This document shows, in pieces, positions 50,910-62,282 of a stretch of 64,000 bases of DNA (positions are counted from its first letter, which is position 1; every line of letters starts with the position of its first letter). The notes below the pieces were generated by a model. It did no database searches and was not told the DNA's origin. It was given only the letters and a program-made list of their open reading frames with translations. A program made the translations under genes and the position numbers. Source of the stretch: Camarhynchus parvulus (taxonomy: Eukaryota; Chordata; Aves; Passeriformes; Thraupidae); the NCBI RefSeq assembly GCF_901933205.1, contig NC_044571.1, forward strand, positions 10,393,420 to 10,457,419, in the 5' to 3' direction.

Positions 50910-51475
50910 GGATTTTCCTTCTCTGCCCTGTTCTTGTGAGACCCACCTGGAGTAAGTAGTGTGTCCAGCTCTGGGGCTCTCAACACAAGAAAGATGCTGA
51001 CCCATTGGAATCAAGTCCTGAGGAGAGTGAAGAAGGAAGATGATGACATGGCTGGAACACCTCCTGCTTCTGTGTAACCAGGCCGAGAGAGCTGGGTGGT
51101 TCAGGCTGGGAAAGAGGAGGCCCCAGAGAGACCTTTGAGCCCCTTCTAGTGCCTAAAGGAGGGCTGTAAGGAAGCTGGAGAGGGAATTCTCACAAAGGCA
51201 TTTATTGCACATGGGGAAATGGCCTGATGATGGAGTAGGATAAGTGTAGATTATATATCAGGAAAAAAATCCTCTCCTGTGAGGGTGGTGAGGCACTAGA
51301 ACTGGTTGATAAAAAGGTTGTGGATGCCCCATCCATGGAAGTATACAAAACCAGGCTGGGTGAGGCTTTGAACAACCTGGTCTGGTGGAAACTGTTCCTG
51401 CCTATGAAAGAGTTTTAAAACTAGATGATATTTAAGGTCCCTTCCAACCCAAAGCATGACAATGCTTCTATTATA
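50910..51475 (+). mobile_element. CR1 LINE fragment with near-complete 3' end
   Basis: This is a plus-strand CR1 remnant. Recognisable blocks in order are TGTGAGACCCACCTGGAGTA near 50935 (RT C-terminal region), GTCCAGCTCTGGGGCTC near 50964, GGAAGCTGGAGAGGGAATT near 51171, GTGAGGGTGGTGAGGCACTAG near 51280, GTTGTGGATGCCCCATCC near 51317, AACAACCTGGTCTGGTGG near 51371 and AAGGTCCCTTCCAACCC near 51434, with a decayed octamer tail to about 51475. It is more diverged than copies A and B, with many substitutions and small deletions, and belongs to a different CR1 subfamily, closer to the 62 kb copy. No ORF survives. Confidence 0.92.
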
Positions 51476-54400
51476 TCAGTGGCTGTGAATATGTTGCTAT
51501 TTGCAATCCCAAATAATGCGAGGATGTTCATATAATAAAGGCACTGTATACAGTGTCTCCTCTGCATTTTCCATGCTCTTTTTTTGCAGAAAGAAGAAAA
51601 GTTGACAGAAATTGGTGTGTCACAGAATCCCATTACAATCCTCTACTGCCGAATGCATGACTTTTGGTCTTTCAGTTTTCTTTATTCCATTTTCTCGACT
51701 ACTAGATTTGTCCTTTTCCTAGAAAAATAAACTAGTTGATGTAAGGGGAATAAAGGCATTAACAGGTTCTCCTAGCTGAAGTTCTTATAAATTATTTACT
51801 TTCTGTTCCCTTTTCTTTCCTCACTGAATAAATTGTAAGGAATGCAATGTGACAGCCCCCAAATTGATACATGGCATGATCTAATAGATAAGGTGGCTGC
51901 ACTGGACACATCTGCCACTTTGTTATGAGATTTTCTTGCTGGTCCTTACCCCTTTCTGTGTTCTACAGGGCTCACTGAAGTAGAATTGATTTTAAAAGTT
52001 CCAAAATATGAAAGATACTGACATTGAGGATTTGGAGTTCTTTTTGCCTCTGATACATATATTTATCTCCTAAGTGAGATTATCAACACTGAAACAAGTC
52101 TCCTCCAGAACAGATATCTACATTTTGATCCTAAGAGCAGTGCTGATTCAATATGTAGGATGGGTAAAGAGAGATGGTGGGAGAGAATGAAACTAAGAAT
52201 AAGAATTTTTAAATTCACAATATAAAGTACGACAGAGAAAAGGAGGAAGGACCTCAAATCTCGAATGTCCATGGTCATTAATACCTGCAGAGTTGCTAAA
52301 TCACATGCTGTCTGTAACCAAGCATACATATATTTTGCCCTTGAGCTGCTGTTCTGAATGCAAGCAAAAGAAAATTAAAGGGTATTTATCATAAATACTT
52401 TATTTTCAGAGCAGTAGAGATACTTCATGTATTGAAATACAGCTGTGCAACTACAGCTGAATATGTTTATTCCCTCTCAGAAAGCTTTAAAAAAATCTCA
52501 AGTGCTTTTTACACTTGAGGACAGTTCTCTGTTGCTTTTTGATACTGTAAGCTTTGAATACAGAAAATAATACAAATAGCAGAATCAAGAAATATCTAGG
52601 TTGTATTGAATAAACTAAATAGATTTCTTATCTCCATCTTTCATTGCTGGATGATTTTTAAAGGTGTATTCCTGTCATAAGAGTTCCTCAAGTCTTTTCC
52701 AATTTGAGAGTGCATTTTTTTTCCAAAAACAGAACTGAGTTTAGAACACTAAAGATGGATGCAACTGCAGTCCATATGTGATGGTGAAAAAGCCTCTTTT
52801 CATCTATATATCCAGGCGTGTGTAGCTGAAATAGAGAAAAGACAATGGTACCCTTAGCACTTCTGTATTTTTTTGTCCCATAATACTCTTAAGAATGACA
52901 AATACAAAGTCAGAGATCCTATTTGATGTCTTAGCCACGTAGGAACCACATATGTACCATGAGTCATAAGAGATTTTAAAAGTCTGTGGATTTCTCAGTT
53001 CTCTCTTCCATTTTATAGATTCAGGACCTTGCTGACTGTGTTAAAATGCACTTTTGTTAAATGAGTCCACGGTACTGGCAAACTAGAGCTGGAGCTGAAA
53101 ATGAAGACTAAAATTTAATGGATACTTTCAGCTTCATTTTATGTTGGATTTTAACATTAGATTTGAACGACCTTATTATTAGTTTTCACTAGATAAATAA
53201 TTTGGTTGTTAGTGAATTTAGTTTACAGGGATCTTATGCTCTGCTTAAAGGCAAAATCAGATGATATGCTAAACCATAAATAATGTTACAAAGGATCTTG
53301 TCTTTACAGGCTTGGTACAATCAAATAGTCTTGTTTTCCTTACATTCTGGATTTACTAGAAGAAAATTCCTGGCAAGAAATCAAGGAGATTTCTATTTTG
53401 ACTGTGCTTTACTTAAAGGTCTAGCATGTTGAGTAGGAATTGCTGTACATGGTTGAACAAAGATTCTCTTGTTGCTGTTATGGAATCCGGTCCCCTAAAA
53501 AAACTCTTGCTTTCTTGTGTGTGAATAATACAGATATTCAGCCACTGTGCATAGAGCTGCAAACATATTTAGAAGTTAGTAATTCACAGAGAGGCTATTG
53601 TCTCTTATGTTTCCAAAAAAAAATAAATTCTTAATTGGCAAGTATCTGATCAGATCATGAAAATTATTGTTAAGGTTAATATAATTAGCTTTCTGTATTT
53701 GGATACCTATTCATAAACATATCTTTAAATGTGTGAATACATAGAAATATTTCATTATGTGAAGGTTGTTGGATGCCGTTTGTTTGGTTGGTTTTTTTTA
53801 AATTTACCTACTTTTGCCCCTATGCAAAATAAAGGAAGATAATTTGCTGCAGATCTGAGAGTCAAAACTACAGAACGTGCTGATGGTGTACCTGAGGATG
53901 TCACTGATGATGATATTTTTAGTGTTCTCCTAAATGGATGATGGATACAGCATTTGCACTTACTTACAGTACCTGTTGTACTTAGAAGTCATCTCAGAAA
54001 GCTCTGCAGTTGGTGCTTAGCACTTGCTTACTGGAAAATACACAAATAATGTATCATATCTCTGTTTTGTTCATTAGTCTCTGACAGAGGCACAAAGATC
54101 TTTTGTGAAATAGTTTCACAATTAATTGCCTTTTCAGAGAATCTAAAATAGAAGCTTATTATTTTATAATTTGACAAGACTAAACACTGGCATTTTCTGG
54201 AATATGTTGTCACCTCTGCAACATTTTAGATCTCTTGTTTGAAGTATTAAATATGAATAGCTTTGATTGTATTTCAAAGTGTTTTGCGTTTTCCCTACAG
54301 TGTTGTGCATTTTAAATGAAGGATATTAGGTAAGCACATTATCCTGCATACATTACTGCTTGTCATACTCCAGTTAAATTCACTGTCTCTGTTTCCAAAC

Positions 54401-57243
54401 ACAGTCTGTTCTGTAGTGCTGCAATCAGGAGAAAATTGAAAGGCACAGTAACTCCTAGCCTGAAATAATTAACTTCCCAAAAGTTAGGCCTCTTTCAGCT
54501 TCATTGAATTCTGAGATGGAATGTTTGTCTCAAGTGTCAAAGAATAAGGAAAAAGAAGCTACATATTACATCTTGTCAAAGTGTTGTGGGTTTTTTTGAC
54601 CTCGAAATGCAGCTCAAATACTCAGATCCATTCCATCTGTGTGATCTTATGTTCCCACAAAGTTTGACCAGATTAAGTTCAAAGACTTGTTGTGTCTATA
54701 ATGGGCAAAAGAATTTGCTGAGGTCACATGTAGGGTTTCAATATTCTTCAGATATTACTACCTCCCAGTGTTAGTGTAGAAAACTGTTCTTCCTGAGTTA
54801 TCCTAGCAATATTTGGAAAAGTACAGTTTTGTTAGAATAACTGCTTTTGCTCTTGGTGCTTCTGTGGGCATATCTACAGTAAGGGTTTGTGGTCTGTGGT
54901 CTGTGCTATGCACAGTTAATGCACCACAGAGTAATTTTTTCTTACACCAATAACACATTCATGCTGAAGGCATTCTGGGATTCTTGACTAGTCTCTCAGT
55001 GATGAATATGCATTTCATATTTGGCAGAATTTTCTGTTATCAGCAGCACAAAGTATTTGGGTGCCTACAGTAAAATTCATATTCAAGACACAGTAATACA
55101 AGTAAAGAAACTTTATAATAAATGTATTTAAGACTAATACAATCATATAAAACAATAAATATAGTAGTAATATAGAAGTATTTTACAGACACATGATTAT
55201 CTGCTTTGCATTGTTTATTGCCAAGACAGGACTCATCCCTAAGGAACTTTTGGTATCTTAGCATTTGCAAAAACTGGCACAATGACAGCCCTGCTACTAT
55301 ATGGTATTCTGTTACTTGTTATTTTTTTTTTCCAAGAGATTTAATTATAATCCAGAAATTTGAATTTCTGTGGGTGGAAACTTGGCAGGTGGAATATTAC
55401 TGCAGGACTCTTCCAATTTTTGAAAACATTAGTTTAGAAACATTTGTTGAATTGTGGAAGCATTATCTTAGTGTGGGTTATTTTAATGCAATTTTATTCA
55501 ATATTTTTTTAAAATTAAGGGACAGTACTTAAAATGTGTCATATGTCACTGAAACTGGTGCAAAGTAGTGAGGGAGCAAAGTTTGTTGGTTCTACATGGA
55601 GTGGGATTTTCCCTTAAGAGCTGACTTTACTGTAAGACTTCAGAAAAATAATGCAAAGATTTGTTTCTATGCATTGATCGAATCAAGGATTAAGCCTAAT
55701 TTGTAATTCGTACAATCTGGTGCCTTCAGTGCTTTAAGATAAGCAAGATTTTTTTTGCCAGAAAAGTAATTTTTTGGTCTGGTTTTCTGGGCCACAGGGT
55801 TTATTGCTGTAGTGAAATAACCAACAATGAATAAATAAAAGGTCTGTCCTTTTGCTGACAGATCTTCCATGGGCTTCCCAGAAGTCTTGACCCAAATATT
55901 TATGACCTGAACCCATTTTCAGTATTACAGTGCCTTCAGTAAGGATTTTAGATTGAGACTCCAACGTGTTTCCAGTGCAGTTTTTTGAGACATACCATTG
56001 CTGCAATCCCTGGAAATAGTGTCAGTGGTATGCTAGCTTGGTGATTATCTATGACCTCTACCAATGCCAATGATGTGTCTTATTAAAAATAATCCTTTTG
56101 ATTCCATTATTTTGGAAGTGTTTCTATTGAGAGTTGTCCATTAAAATATGAAAGAACTTCAACATTTGAATTAATGAAGCTAAGTCCTTGTATCCAGGCT
56201 ACATAGTTTTGCAAAAGCAGTTTCCAGAATCTTTGATTCAATAAGGACCTTTAAAATGTTACTTACTACCACAGTTCAATTTGAATGTCTCAGAGGTACA
56301 TGAATTTGTATTAAGACTCAGCTTAAACATTTCAAACAGCTTTTCCTACTTGCCTATGAAAAGAAATCCAACACAGATTTCAACCTAGGAAAAAATATTG
56401 ACAACAAGTTTTCAACTTTACTTCAGCTCAATTCTTTGCACTCCAGATTGGATCACAATTAGGGGATGATTAATCTGCTGCTATTCTATAGTGACTTAGT
56501 TTTTGGAAGATGTGACACTTCTCTGGTAGTGTCAAAATGCATTTTGAGTAAGTGGATTTGTAGCTGTACATGGCATAGAAAGCCACTCAAAAACTACCTC
56601 ACATGCATGTATGTAAACCACAGAGTTTTTTTTTAATGAAATATTAAAAGAGCCTTAAGAAAAAAAAACACAAAAACTGAAGATCATGTTTTCTAAAACT
56701 TTCTCACATCTCTTGGGTTTGTTCACTAGGCTACAACGTGTTGAGTAAACGAGAACTGCTTCTCATTCCATTCTCAAAAGATTTGTTGCTACTGAAACTT
56801 GTCTGCTGGGGGAGAGGAAAAAAAAGATCCTTCAGGCTGACACAAATACTCCATTCCTGCTTCAGACTTTGTACTACACATCAACACCACCACCACCACC
56901 TTGTACTTGGAAAGAGCAGGCTGTTGTGTTCTGCATCATTTTTGGGTCAACTGACATTTATAATTCTATTGTCTCTTTTAAAAACCTAAAAGCCTAAAAT
57001 GATCTTTGTAGATGTTGACTGTTCAGGTAACTTTTTAGGTGAGGATGTTACAAACAGCCCAATCTGACAGTAACTGCAGCGTATAGGAAAAGGATGAAGG
57101 ATATTCTTCATTTTTTTCTAAGAAACTTTATCCTCATCACCAGTAGCTTTTGATTCAGCTAGACAATAGGGAAAATACATTTCTCTTCACCTAGTCAAAA
57201 ATATTCATAATTTCAGTTTGCTGAGTATTTTAAGGTCTGAATT

Positions 57244-57269
57244 TAAAGGCCCAATTACCTGGGCCTTTA
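57244..57269. other. Perfect 10-bp inverted repeat, 6-base loop
   Basis: Arms TAAAGGCCCA (57244-57253) and TGGGCCTTTA (57260-57269) are exact reverse complements around ATTACC. The arms are half GC in an AT-rich setting, so the stem is stable for its size. It resembles a bacterial terminator stem, but in this genome that reading has no meaning. Confidence 0.85.
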
Positions 57270-57597
57270 GTTAGTTTTTCACAGAAGAAATTCAAAGTAT
57301 TTTGAATTTTTCAGAAGCAGAGCATTGATATAATGAATATTTGCTTCATAATTTTCATGGATGGGAACAGAGGAAGAAACACTATTCAGAGCAAAAATAT
57401 ATATATTTTCTCAGAAATTTAAAGAAATATTGAAAAAAAAATCCAGAAAGACTTTTAATTTTAAAAGCCCTTGCAATACTCAATCTTTAATTATTTTAAA
57501 ATGCAGTTATTTGGTTTATTTATACACAATTCATTCCCTTCCCACTTTTCATGGTCACTCCTAAAATGTTTTTCTTTTATCTTCAGATTCAGTGGCA

Positions 57598-57663
57598 TTT
57601 TTTAGTTCTTTATAAATTATATATGAGATATATATATATTATATATATGAATTTTTTAGTTCT
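57598..57663. repeat. TA-rich block flanked by a 12-bp direct repeat
   Basis: TTTTTTAGTTCT occurs at 57598-57609 and again at 57652-57663. Between them is a TA-rich, partly palindromic block of about 42 bases. The arrangement could be a short duplication around an unstable TA tract; it also has the look of a target-site duplication, but the insert is too short and simple to name. Confidence 0.7.
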
Positions 57664-57807
57664 CTATTCTGCTGTCTAAAAAGAAGGTTGCCTGATTAGG
57701 AGTCTGAGCTGCCCAACCTCTGAGGCAGCTCAATTCAAGGTCTGGGGACCAGGCTATGTCAGGTATCTGGTGGAAGAAGACATTTGTGTGGGGCTTTTGA
57801 ATCATTT

Positions 57808-57830
57808 GAATCCCCTGAAGGTGGGGATTC
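57808..57830. other. Perfect 8-bp inverted repeat, 7-base loop
   Basis: Arms GAATCCCC and GGGGATTC flank TGAAGGT. It contains GGGGATTC and its mirror, close to the GGGRNNYYCC form of NF-kappaB sites but not a full match. No function is claimed. Confidence 0.75.
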
Positions 57831-58671
57831 TACAACTCAAATGCATTCTTGTTTTATTATCATGGTCCTCTTCTGGAGATAAAATCACTCTGCTTTTAAA
57901 CTCTTTTAAGTGCATAAAAATTATATTAAGAAACCCAGCCATATTAAGACTTTGCTATATAATGTACAGAATCATGTTATATGGTCAACATCCAACATAA
58001 TCCCGAAGTAAAAAATCTGAGGGTGAATTTGGTGTTAGCTTCAGAAGAGCACTCCATAGAGAATAGGGTAGGTTTCACTTTCCATTTATAAAATGAAACT
58101 TGACCTGAAAAGATATTATGTTATTTTCAAGTGATATGGGAATTGACCTTAGTAATAAAAGTGTAGTTTTGTGTGTGTTTAATCTATTTTTCCTCTAAGT
58201 AGATATATTTTAATGCTATCAGGACTGTCTGGGATGTGTTTTAGTGGTACTCCAATGCACACTGCAGATGTTGATGACCCAAGAAGGTTTTCTTTGCATT
58301 TGAGGTATCGATATACATTCTTCCAAAATATACTCTGGTGGATCCTAATGCTATAGTATAAGACATAAACAGATATTATGTGCATTTTAGTGCCTTACCA
58401 TAAAAATGTGAATTTAAGGCAAAGAAACATCTGTGAAATTGGGCATTTTGAATTTTTGCTTAATCTATCATTGCTTTTTGAATCTACTCTAAATAAACTT
58501 AATAATGGGACAAGGCTGTCTTCTTGTAGTAGCAATACTAAGAAATTGCCAAACATTTGGGGGAAAAAAAAGGACCAAAACATTTAGGCTGCATTTTCTA
58601 TTTTTATTAATAATTTATGTCCCATAAAAATAGTATGAATTTTTTTCAATCAAAAAAGCAAGCAAGGGACT

Positions 58672-58701
58672 CAAAAAAAAAAAAAACCACAACCAAAAAA
58701 C
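58672..58701. repeat. A-rich tract with CCA interruptions
   Basis: A run of about 13 A, then AACCACAACCAAAAAACC-like sequence. It is the A/C-oriented counterpart of the T/G-rich tracts. Confidence 0.8.
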
Positions 58702-59089
58702 CAAGATGCTGAATCAAGACAGGAGGAAGGTGAATAATATTTAATACGTATGTGCAGTGAATTCAATTCTATTACATCATTAAGGCATAATGAAGTAGCT
58801 CTGAGATGTGGGATATATCAGAGAGAACTTCAGACAGAAGTTCTGTTAGGTACAGATAGAATAGGAGGTTATGATAAGCCCTTGCTATTGACAATAGCAT
58901 AAAACCTCGGCATTGTTTTGCCTACCAAGTAGAAAAATAATGTTTTTGGGGTGTCTAGTTCTAAAGGCTAGTACAGCCTTTCCTCTAGAGGAAATTATAC
59001 GGTTAAACAAGTGTAGCATCCTTTATAGGGTCAAAACATTCATAGGTTGTTAAGATCTGGTTATTAAAATTACTGGGGAGATTCTTCTG

Positions 59090-59980
59090 CCCAAATTAAA
59101 GTGCAAAGGAGACCACATGCAAAAGCCAGTAGTATGGATTTTATTTAGCAGTAAATGTGAGGTAGATATAGAGAGATAGCAATAGGAAAAGATGTAGTGA
59201 GGGGGGGAGAAAGAGAATGTCAGAGCAGATTAAGTAGAAAATATCACCACTCCATTGATCCTGATGGTGTCCTGTTGATCCTCCTCTGGTGTTCTCTGTG
59301 GTGAGAGTCTCAGAAAACATAAAAGTTGAGTGGATTAATATATGTTCAGGGCAGGTGGGAATGCCCAAGTTCCTCCCCTAGGGGGCAAGTTTGACAGTGT
59401 TTCTTGCAACAGACTCTGGGTCTGTTGCATCACTTTGCCTCACCTGCAGTCATCTGGTGCAAGGCCCCAGGAATGAATCTGGGGGATGCTTTGGGGCTCT
59501 TTGATGGTTTATGGCACCTCCTCAGCTGCCTCTCACATGAATGTCCCATGTATGTGTCCTTCCCGGAGCGGTGAATTTTACAATTGGGCCAGTTTGTGTA
59601 AGGGAGGATGGGCATTCACTGCCTCTGACCAGAGGTTACACCACTGCCCCAAAACTCTCCACCTACTCCCTTGGCTGTGGTGAGTCTCTGCAAGCTTGGC
59701 CTCAGCAGATGAGCCTGTGCATTATGGCCTCCCCTACCATGAACCCAGTCACAGCTGATTTTCAGGGCAGGTTCTGGGGCTGGCTTTCTTGTGAATACAT
59801 TCTTCTCCCTCAGCCTTGTTCACTTCTCCCTAGACCTGAGATAATTGGGCAATAGCATCGCCTTTCTTTTATCTCAAGCTATCCCCTAGTGGCTAACTCA
59901 CAGTCCTGAGTTCCTATCAGGAGGCTTATTCAGAGAGGGGTGGTCTTTGGTTGTTGCAGCTTCTTGATACAGTTCTGCCA
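59090..59980 (-). mobile_element. Probable solo LTR of an avian endogenous retrovirus
   Basis: A GC-richer block of nearly 900 bases stands out from AT-rich flanks. Read on the minus strand it has an LTR plan: a start candidate TGGCAGAACTGTATC at 59980, a long U3-like part, a TATA-like ATATATTAATCC near 59330-59343, a pyrimidine-rich stretch (CTCTTTCTCCCCCCCTC near 59200-59216), and an AATAAA polyadenylation signal at 59140-59145, about 190 bases past the TATA. The wording resembles an ERVK-type bird LTR as I remember it, but no alignment could be run. The inner end is uncertain (59045-59120), no target-site duplication was found, and no gag, pol or env sequence lies beside it. Alternatives are an unrelated repeat or a GC-rich single-copy island. 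Confidence 0.6.
59140..59145 (-). promoter_or_regulatory. AATAAA polyadenylation signal of the probable LTR
   Basis: TTTATT on the plus strand gives AATAAA on the minus strand, in CTAAATAAAATCC context. Its distance of about 190 bases downstream of a TATA-like sequence is compatible with an LTR R region. Confidence 0.5.
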
Positions 59981-62059
59981 TAATAGGCCAAAAGTCCTTC
60001 ATAACAATGTTCAAGCCATGAACCATAATATTTCACTCTCTCACTCAGGTTATTGTTCTGTAGAAAATAAGAGAAAGATCAGTGAGACTCTATTAGTGTC
60101 TTCAGGTATGAATGAAATACTGTAAAGATATTACTAGACATTAATTTAAAAAGTGATTCTTATACAAATGCAAGCTTTGGACTTCAAACTGGAGAGAGTT
60201 CCTATCCCAGAGAAAACATCCTGATTTCTTGCAGTTACTGAGATAGGATCCTTCATGCAACTGGCTTGGAACCGTCATAGTCATCAAAATAGGCCTCTTA
60301 GCTGCAAACAGAGTTCTCAGTACTGACGGGAGCACAAGGCCAAAAGCTGGCTTTCAGGAATAAATGCTTCCATCAAAGAAAAGTAAGGCATCAGGAAACT
60401 CATGCTATTTGAAATTAGATTTTGCACTTTTCAGTGCAGTGATCATTGCTTCTTGTGCACATGTTCTGAGCATAGGAAAGTATGGTTGTACTCTTTGAAG
60501 TCTTCAGATGCCAGAGGCTTACTAGAAAATGCTAATACTAATCAAGGCAAATTAAACATTTGTATTATAATGTTGTAGCACCATGCATGTTAGTATTGTA
60601 AGTACAATATCTTTACACAGCTAGTACATTATCTGTCAGAAAAGTATCCCACTGTGCCCAGGAGAGCCTCGTGTGTTGTAGTAATTTCCAAACAATTCTA
60701 ACTCTCTATTCAAACTCTCTTTGGTTGCTTGTTTGCTTCCACCTTTTATTTTCCTTTTGTTTTTGTTTTGGTTTGTTTTAGGTTTTTGGTTTTGGTTTTG
60801 TTTTTTTTTTTGGCTGTTGCATGTTGGTGGGCTGTTTCTTGTAGAAATTAAAATGCTGGCTGGCTATATATTTCTTTTCCACTGATTGATGAGAACTGTG
60901 ATTTGTAAGTGGTTTCTGGAGGGGGAGAGGGCTTTTGTGTAGAAGAGATGAATTTACTTTCTTCTGAAGCACTTTGATATTGCCAGTTAGTAGCTGTGAG
61001 GGAGGTTTGTCTTCAAGAGGCATTGGCACTAGCAGTTGAAATTTATAATTATGTTCTTCAAAGCTTCATAATAGGTAACACTTATTTGTTAGAACTCATA
61101 TGGTGAATGAAACAAACCTCTTTCATAGTCTCCTGTCTCTGAATGATTGTTGAATGGAACAGATACTCAGATACCATATTTGAGACAATGTCAGGATGGG
61201 AGGGATGGCATAAAAACTTTGGGTTTTTATCCTTGGTTATTTTCAGCTACTTAATACCTCAAGTTTTAAGGTTCTGCTTTCAAGAAGGAGGTTGGCACAG
61301 TAGTTTGCTGCTAAAAGATTTTCAAATGATTATGTAAATGTGAATATTTATAATTCCTGAGAGTTTAGTATTACAGATTTGAGAATACTGTTTCCAAGAT
61401 GTCATTAGTTTCATATTTAGTAAGCTAATATTGGTTTTTGGGGTTTTTTTAAAGGGCTACATTTTGGCTCTGTTAGACAAAATAATTAGAATATTAAAAT
61501 GAATTTCTCTGGTGTATACTGGAGATTTAGCAGTGAAACTTTAATTTGGTTGCCTATTTGAAAACTACTGGTTTTTTAAAAAACTCGGAATTAGAAACTT
61601 TTTCAATTTCCTTCACTTGGAGAAGTTGTTGAGAAATTACAAAAAATGTGAATGTGTTAGAAGTTCTGAGAGATTAGATGTTTGTCCAAGAGAATGAAGT
61701 ATTCAAGATGGATTTTTCTGGGGGACTGCAATATATATACTGAAAAAGCTACATATGGTTCCTAGATGTGGCATCTGAAGTTTGAAGGATACAAGTAAAG
61801 GTGTGTCAAAACCAGGTCAGAATGATGCCTTGGGTTAGGACCCTTAGCTAAAAACTATGGTCAGCTGCAGATTTCACTTACAAATATAGAAAAGGTCTTC
61901 ACAAATATAGAAAAAACATATGGAAAACAAAGATGGTTGTTCTGGGTATCCTGTCTTCAGCAAGGTCCAAAAGCAAAAGATTAAAACAACATTTATCAAT
62001 AGAGCAAGCACATAATTTGGGGTTTTTTCCCCATAATCTCACAGGCTCTAGCAGTTACA
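59981..62059. other. AT-rich single-copy DNA
   Basis: No gene was recognised. A T/G-rich tract lies at 60755-60812 and a smaller one near 61432-61452. A 14-base word, ACAAATATAGAAAA, is repeated at 61880-61893 and 61901-61914 (21-bp period). Confidence 0.5.
60755..60812. repeat. T/G-rich tract with GGTTTT-like units
   Basis: Irregular GTTTT, GGTTTG and GGTTTT units followed by a T run of 11. Same class and strand as the tracts near 9.4, 11.9, 25.0, 26.8 and 37.5 kb. Confidence 0.88.
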
Positions 62060-62255
62060 ACTCACAGACTTTCTGATCCACCCCTTGTTTTTGGTGCTTA
62101 ATAAGCTTCAGTGAATGTCTCTTCTGTGAACTTAGTAACTCTTTGAATTCAAGTCAGTTTTAGCATCTGCAGCCTTCTGTTGGCAACAGGTTCTGCAGCT
62201 TTGCTAACTCCTGGGTGAAGGAAAACATCCTTCTGCATGTGCCTCTGCTACGTGC
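62060..62255 (-). mobile_element. Possible CR1-like 3' UTR fragment
   Basis: The plus strand contains TTTTTGGTGCTTAATAAGC near 62088, GAACTTAGTAACTCTTTG near 62129, TTGGCAACAGGTTCTGCAGC near 62183 and GGGTGAAGGAAAACATCC near 62213. The pattern of a GGCAACARGTTCYGCAG block followed by GTGAAGAAAnACNTCCTT resembles the reverse-oriented UTR of some CR1/L3-type LINEs. Similarity is from memory and diverged. If real, it lies head-on against the plus-strand CR1 that follows. Confidence 0.4.
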
Positions 62256-62282
62256 TGGCTTTATCCCAGGCTTCTCCAGCTT

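Larger units (their letters stand above)
51476..59089. other. Single-copy AT-rich DNA, no gene recognised
   Basis: No gene or recognised transposon was found. A CCA run of about five units at 56885-56900 produces an accidental poly-histidine frame. Hairpins lie at 57244-57269 and 57808-57830, a TA-rich block at 57610-57651 sits inside a 12-bp direct repeat, and an A-rich tract lies at 58672-58701. Open frames are short and unrecognised. Confidence 0.5.

Noticed and set aside
56738..56989. Frame with a poly-histidine run
   Set aside because: The histidines come from a short CCA microsatellite at 56885-56900 and nothing around them looks coding.
57244..57269. Hairpin as a transcription terminator
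   Set aside because: Rho-independent terminators are bacterial; the window is clearly a bird genome and no T run follows the stem.
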